Assembly (NCBI RefSeq): GCF_039531165.1
Contig: NZ_BAAAPN010000059.1
Location: forward strand, 1-64,000
Source of the DNA: Nostocoides_A vanveenii
GTDB lineage: Bacteria; Actinomycetota; Actinomycetes; Actinomycetales; Dermatophilaceae
Length of the DNA stretch: 64,000 nt
Direction: 5' to 3'
Shown: positions 62,585-64,000 of the stretch, piece by piece
Numbering within the stretch: the stretch's first letter is position 1
Layout of the letters: each line of letters begins with the position of its first letter
Notes under the pieces: generated by a model
Databases searched by the model: none
What the model saw: the letters and a program-made list of their open reading frames with translations, nothing else
Told to the model about the DNA's origin: nothing
Made by a program: the position numbers and the translations under genes

Positions 62585-63855
62585 GCACGGCCATGCGGCA
62601 TACGGCAATGTCCCTGGAGCAGGCGACGCGGATCTTCTATCTGCTCAATTTCACGCGCTGGTTCCCGGTCGGCTTCGTCGTCGGCATCTTCATCCTCATC
62701 CAGACCGGACGCGGATTGACCATCGCGCAGGCGATGACGGCAGCCGCAGTCTCGGGCTTCGCCTGCTTCGCCCTAGAGCTGCCGACCAGCGGTTTTGCCG
62801 ACGCTTTCGGCCGCCGGGCGGTCTACCTGGCCGCTGCCGTGGTCAATGTGCTCGCCGGCGCCGCCTATCTGTTCGCCCAGAACTTCTGGCAGTTCGTGGG
62901 GGCGGCGGCGCTCATGGGCACCTTCCGAGCGCTGGATTCCGGCCCCCTGGAGGCGTGGTTCGTCGACACCGTCCACGAGGGCAGTCCGGGCGCGGATGTC
63001 GATCAGGAGTTATCCCGCGCGGGCACGGTGCTCGGCCTGGCCGTGGGAGCTGGTGCCCTGATCAGCGGCGGATTGATCTGGTGGCACCCGGTCAGGGCCT
63101 TCGCGGCCATCGACCTGGCGGTGGCCGTCTTCGCGCTGCTCAATGTCGTGCATCTGGCTGCGACCTGGCTGCTGCTGCGCGAGGGGCCACGCGCGATCTC
63201 CACCGGCGAGCAGGAACGGCACGCCTGGGCTTCGGCGCGCGAGGCCCCTGCGGTCATCGCATCGGGGGTGCGCCTGCTGGCGACCAACAAGGTCCTCCTC
63301 GGCATCATCCTCGCCGAGATCGCCTGGTCGATCGGCATGGTCGCCTTCGAGTCGTTGCTTCCTCTGCGCTTGGAGGAATTGCTCGGCAGCGCCCAGGCCG
63401 CCGGCGCCACGATGGGTCCGGTCGCCGCGGTCGGCTGGGGCATCTTTGCCCTCGGCACGTGGATCGCCGGCAAGGCGTCGAAACGCTGGGGGGTGGCCCG
63501 GGCCGCGATGCTCGGCCGCACCCTGAACGCCACTGGCGTGCTGTTGATGGCGTGGGCGTTCACGCCCGCGGGCCTGATCGCGGCGTATCTGTTCACCTAC
63601 ACCTGGCACGGCGTCAACGGCCCGCCGCACAGCGCGCTGCTGCATCGCGAGGCCGAGGCGCGCAACCGGGCGACCGTGCTGTCGATCAACTCGATGTTCG
63701 CCTTTCTGGCCTTCGGCGTCGCCGGCCCCCTCGCCGGTCTGCTGGCCGACCGGGCGTCGATCCGGCTGGCCATGCTCGCCGTCGGGCTGACCAGCTTGCT
63801 CGGAGTCGCGGCCTATCTCCCGGCCCGCCGCGCCGAGTGCGCTGTCAGATCTTGA
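62581..63855 (+). CDS. MFS transporter
   Basis: 424 residues, about 12 hydrophobic segments. The A-like motif GFADAFGRRAVYL near 73-85 is diagnostic of MFS. Likely efflux carrier; substrate unknown. Coupled to the upstream ArsR gene. Its end overlaps the convergent regulator gene by 11 bp. Confidence 0.92.
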   Translation: MSTAMRHTAMSLEQATRIFYLLNFTRWFPVGFVVGIFILIQTGRGLTIAQAMTAAAVSGFACFALELPTSGFADAFGRRAVYLAAAVVNVLAGAAYLFAQNFWQFVGAAALMGTFRALDSGPLEAWFVDTVHEGSPGADVDQELSRAGTVLGLAVGAGALISGGLIWWHPVRAFAAIDLAVAVFALLNVVHLAATWLLLREGPRAISTGEQERHAWASAREAPAVIASGVRLLATNKVLLGIILAEIAWSIGMVAFESLLPLRLEELLGSAQAAGATMGPVAAVGWGIFALGTWIAGKASKRWGVARAAMLGRTLNATGVLLMAWAFTPAGLIAAYLFTYTWHGVNGPPHSALLHREAEARNRATVLSINSMFAFLAFGVAGPLAGLLADRASIRLAMLAVGLTSLLGVAAYLPARRAECAVRS

Positions 63856-64000
63856 GCCACGCCAGGACGGCTAGCACGCGGCGATTGTCATCGACCGCGA
63901 CGGGCAGATCGAGCTTGGTGAAGATGTTGTTGATGTGCTTGGCGACAGCCTTCTCGGTGACGAAAAGCGCCTCGGCGATGGCCTGGTTCGAGCGGCCCTG
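63845..64000 (-). CDS. LuxR-type response regulator, C-terminal part (runs off window)
   Basis: Only the last 51 codons are inside the window. They read QGRSNQAIAEALFVTEKAVA, KHINNIFTKLDL, a LuxR/NarL HTH. The N-terminal receiver domain would be right of the window. No further assignment possible. Confidence 0.85.
   Translation of the reverse strand, partial: QGRSNQAIAEALFVTEKAVAKHINNIFTKLDLPVAVDDNRRVLAVLAWLKI

Overview
The window is high-GC actinobacterial chromosome. GTG and TTG starts are frequent, there are Lsr2-type proteins, the rplM-rpsI pair, an S9 protein with a long acidic N-terminal extension, and a class I fumarase. I infer a micrococcal actinobacterium, perhaps Intrasporangiaceae/Dermatophilaceae; this is inference, not demonstrated. 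The window falls into a mobile or accessory part (about 1-43.7 kb) and a conserved core part (about 43.7-64 kb).

Region 1 (1-15.3 kb) looks like an integrated mobilizable plasmid. It opens with two iteron-like repeat arrays (23-bp period at 12-103; 11-bp units at 200-355), a consensus promoter and a structured leader ending in a terminator (440-620), and a small HTH protein. Then come a primase/helicase and a compact family A DNA polymerase with 3'-5' exonuclease. The transfer part has a MobC-like protein, a relaxase, coiled-coil proteins and a VirD4/TraG-type coupling ATPase in an operon with a small candidate regulator. Divergently there are three membrane proteins or lipoproteins, and the module ends with a serine resolvase behind a res-like site. 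No VirB4 or mating-pore genes are seen, so it is probably mobilizable rather than self-transmissible.

Region 2 (15.3-43.7 kb) is a patchwork island. It holds gene fragments (pieces of one ArsR-like regulator flank an intact copy), a secreted protein, PyrE, a small protein with a possible caspase-like His/Cys dyad, two Lsr2-type proteins, a NERD nuclease membrane protein, a Schlafen AlbA_2 protein, an EcsC protein, two zinc-ribbon mini-proteins and a lipoprotein. Its most interesting part is 28.4-32.0 kb: an XRE regulator, a zinc-ribbon ComF-like phosphoribosyltransferase, a DprA/SLOG protein, a second zinc-ribbon phosphoribosyltransferase and small proteins. This sits directly beside a complete type I restriction-modification operon (hsdMSR). 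The right edge is marked by the 5' fragment of a broken tadA/cpaF ATPase gene, followed by a frameshifted solute-binding gene, a VapBC pair, a MerR regulator and a decayed ABC transporter ATPase.

Region 3 (43.7-64 kb) is mostly housekeeping: ychF, a GH36 alpha-galactosidase, a Nudix hydrolase, an RmuC protein, ispH, xseA-xseB, an enoyl-CoA hydratase gene broken by a 34-bp tandem duplication, a ferredoxin reductase-like flavoprotein, a DUF4245 protein, a PfkB kinase, class I fumarase, a beta-carbonic anhydrase, a decayed MOSC gene, glmM, a PadR regulator with a decayed membrane partner, rpsI and rplM, an ArsR-MFS pair, and the end of a LuxR-type regulator running off the window.
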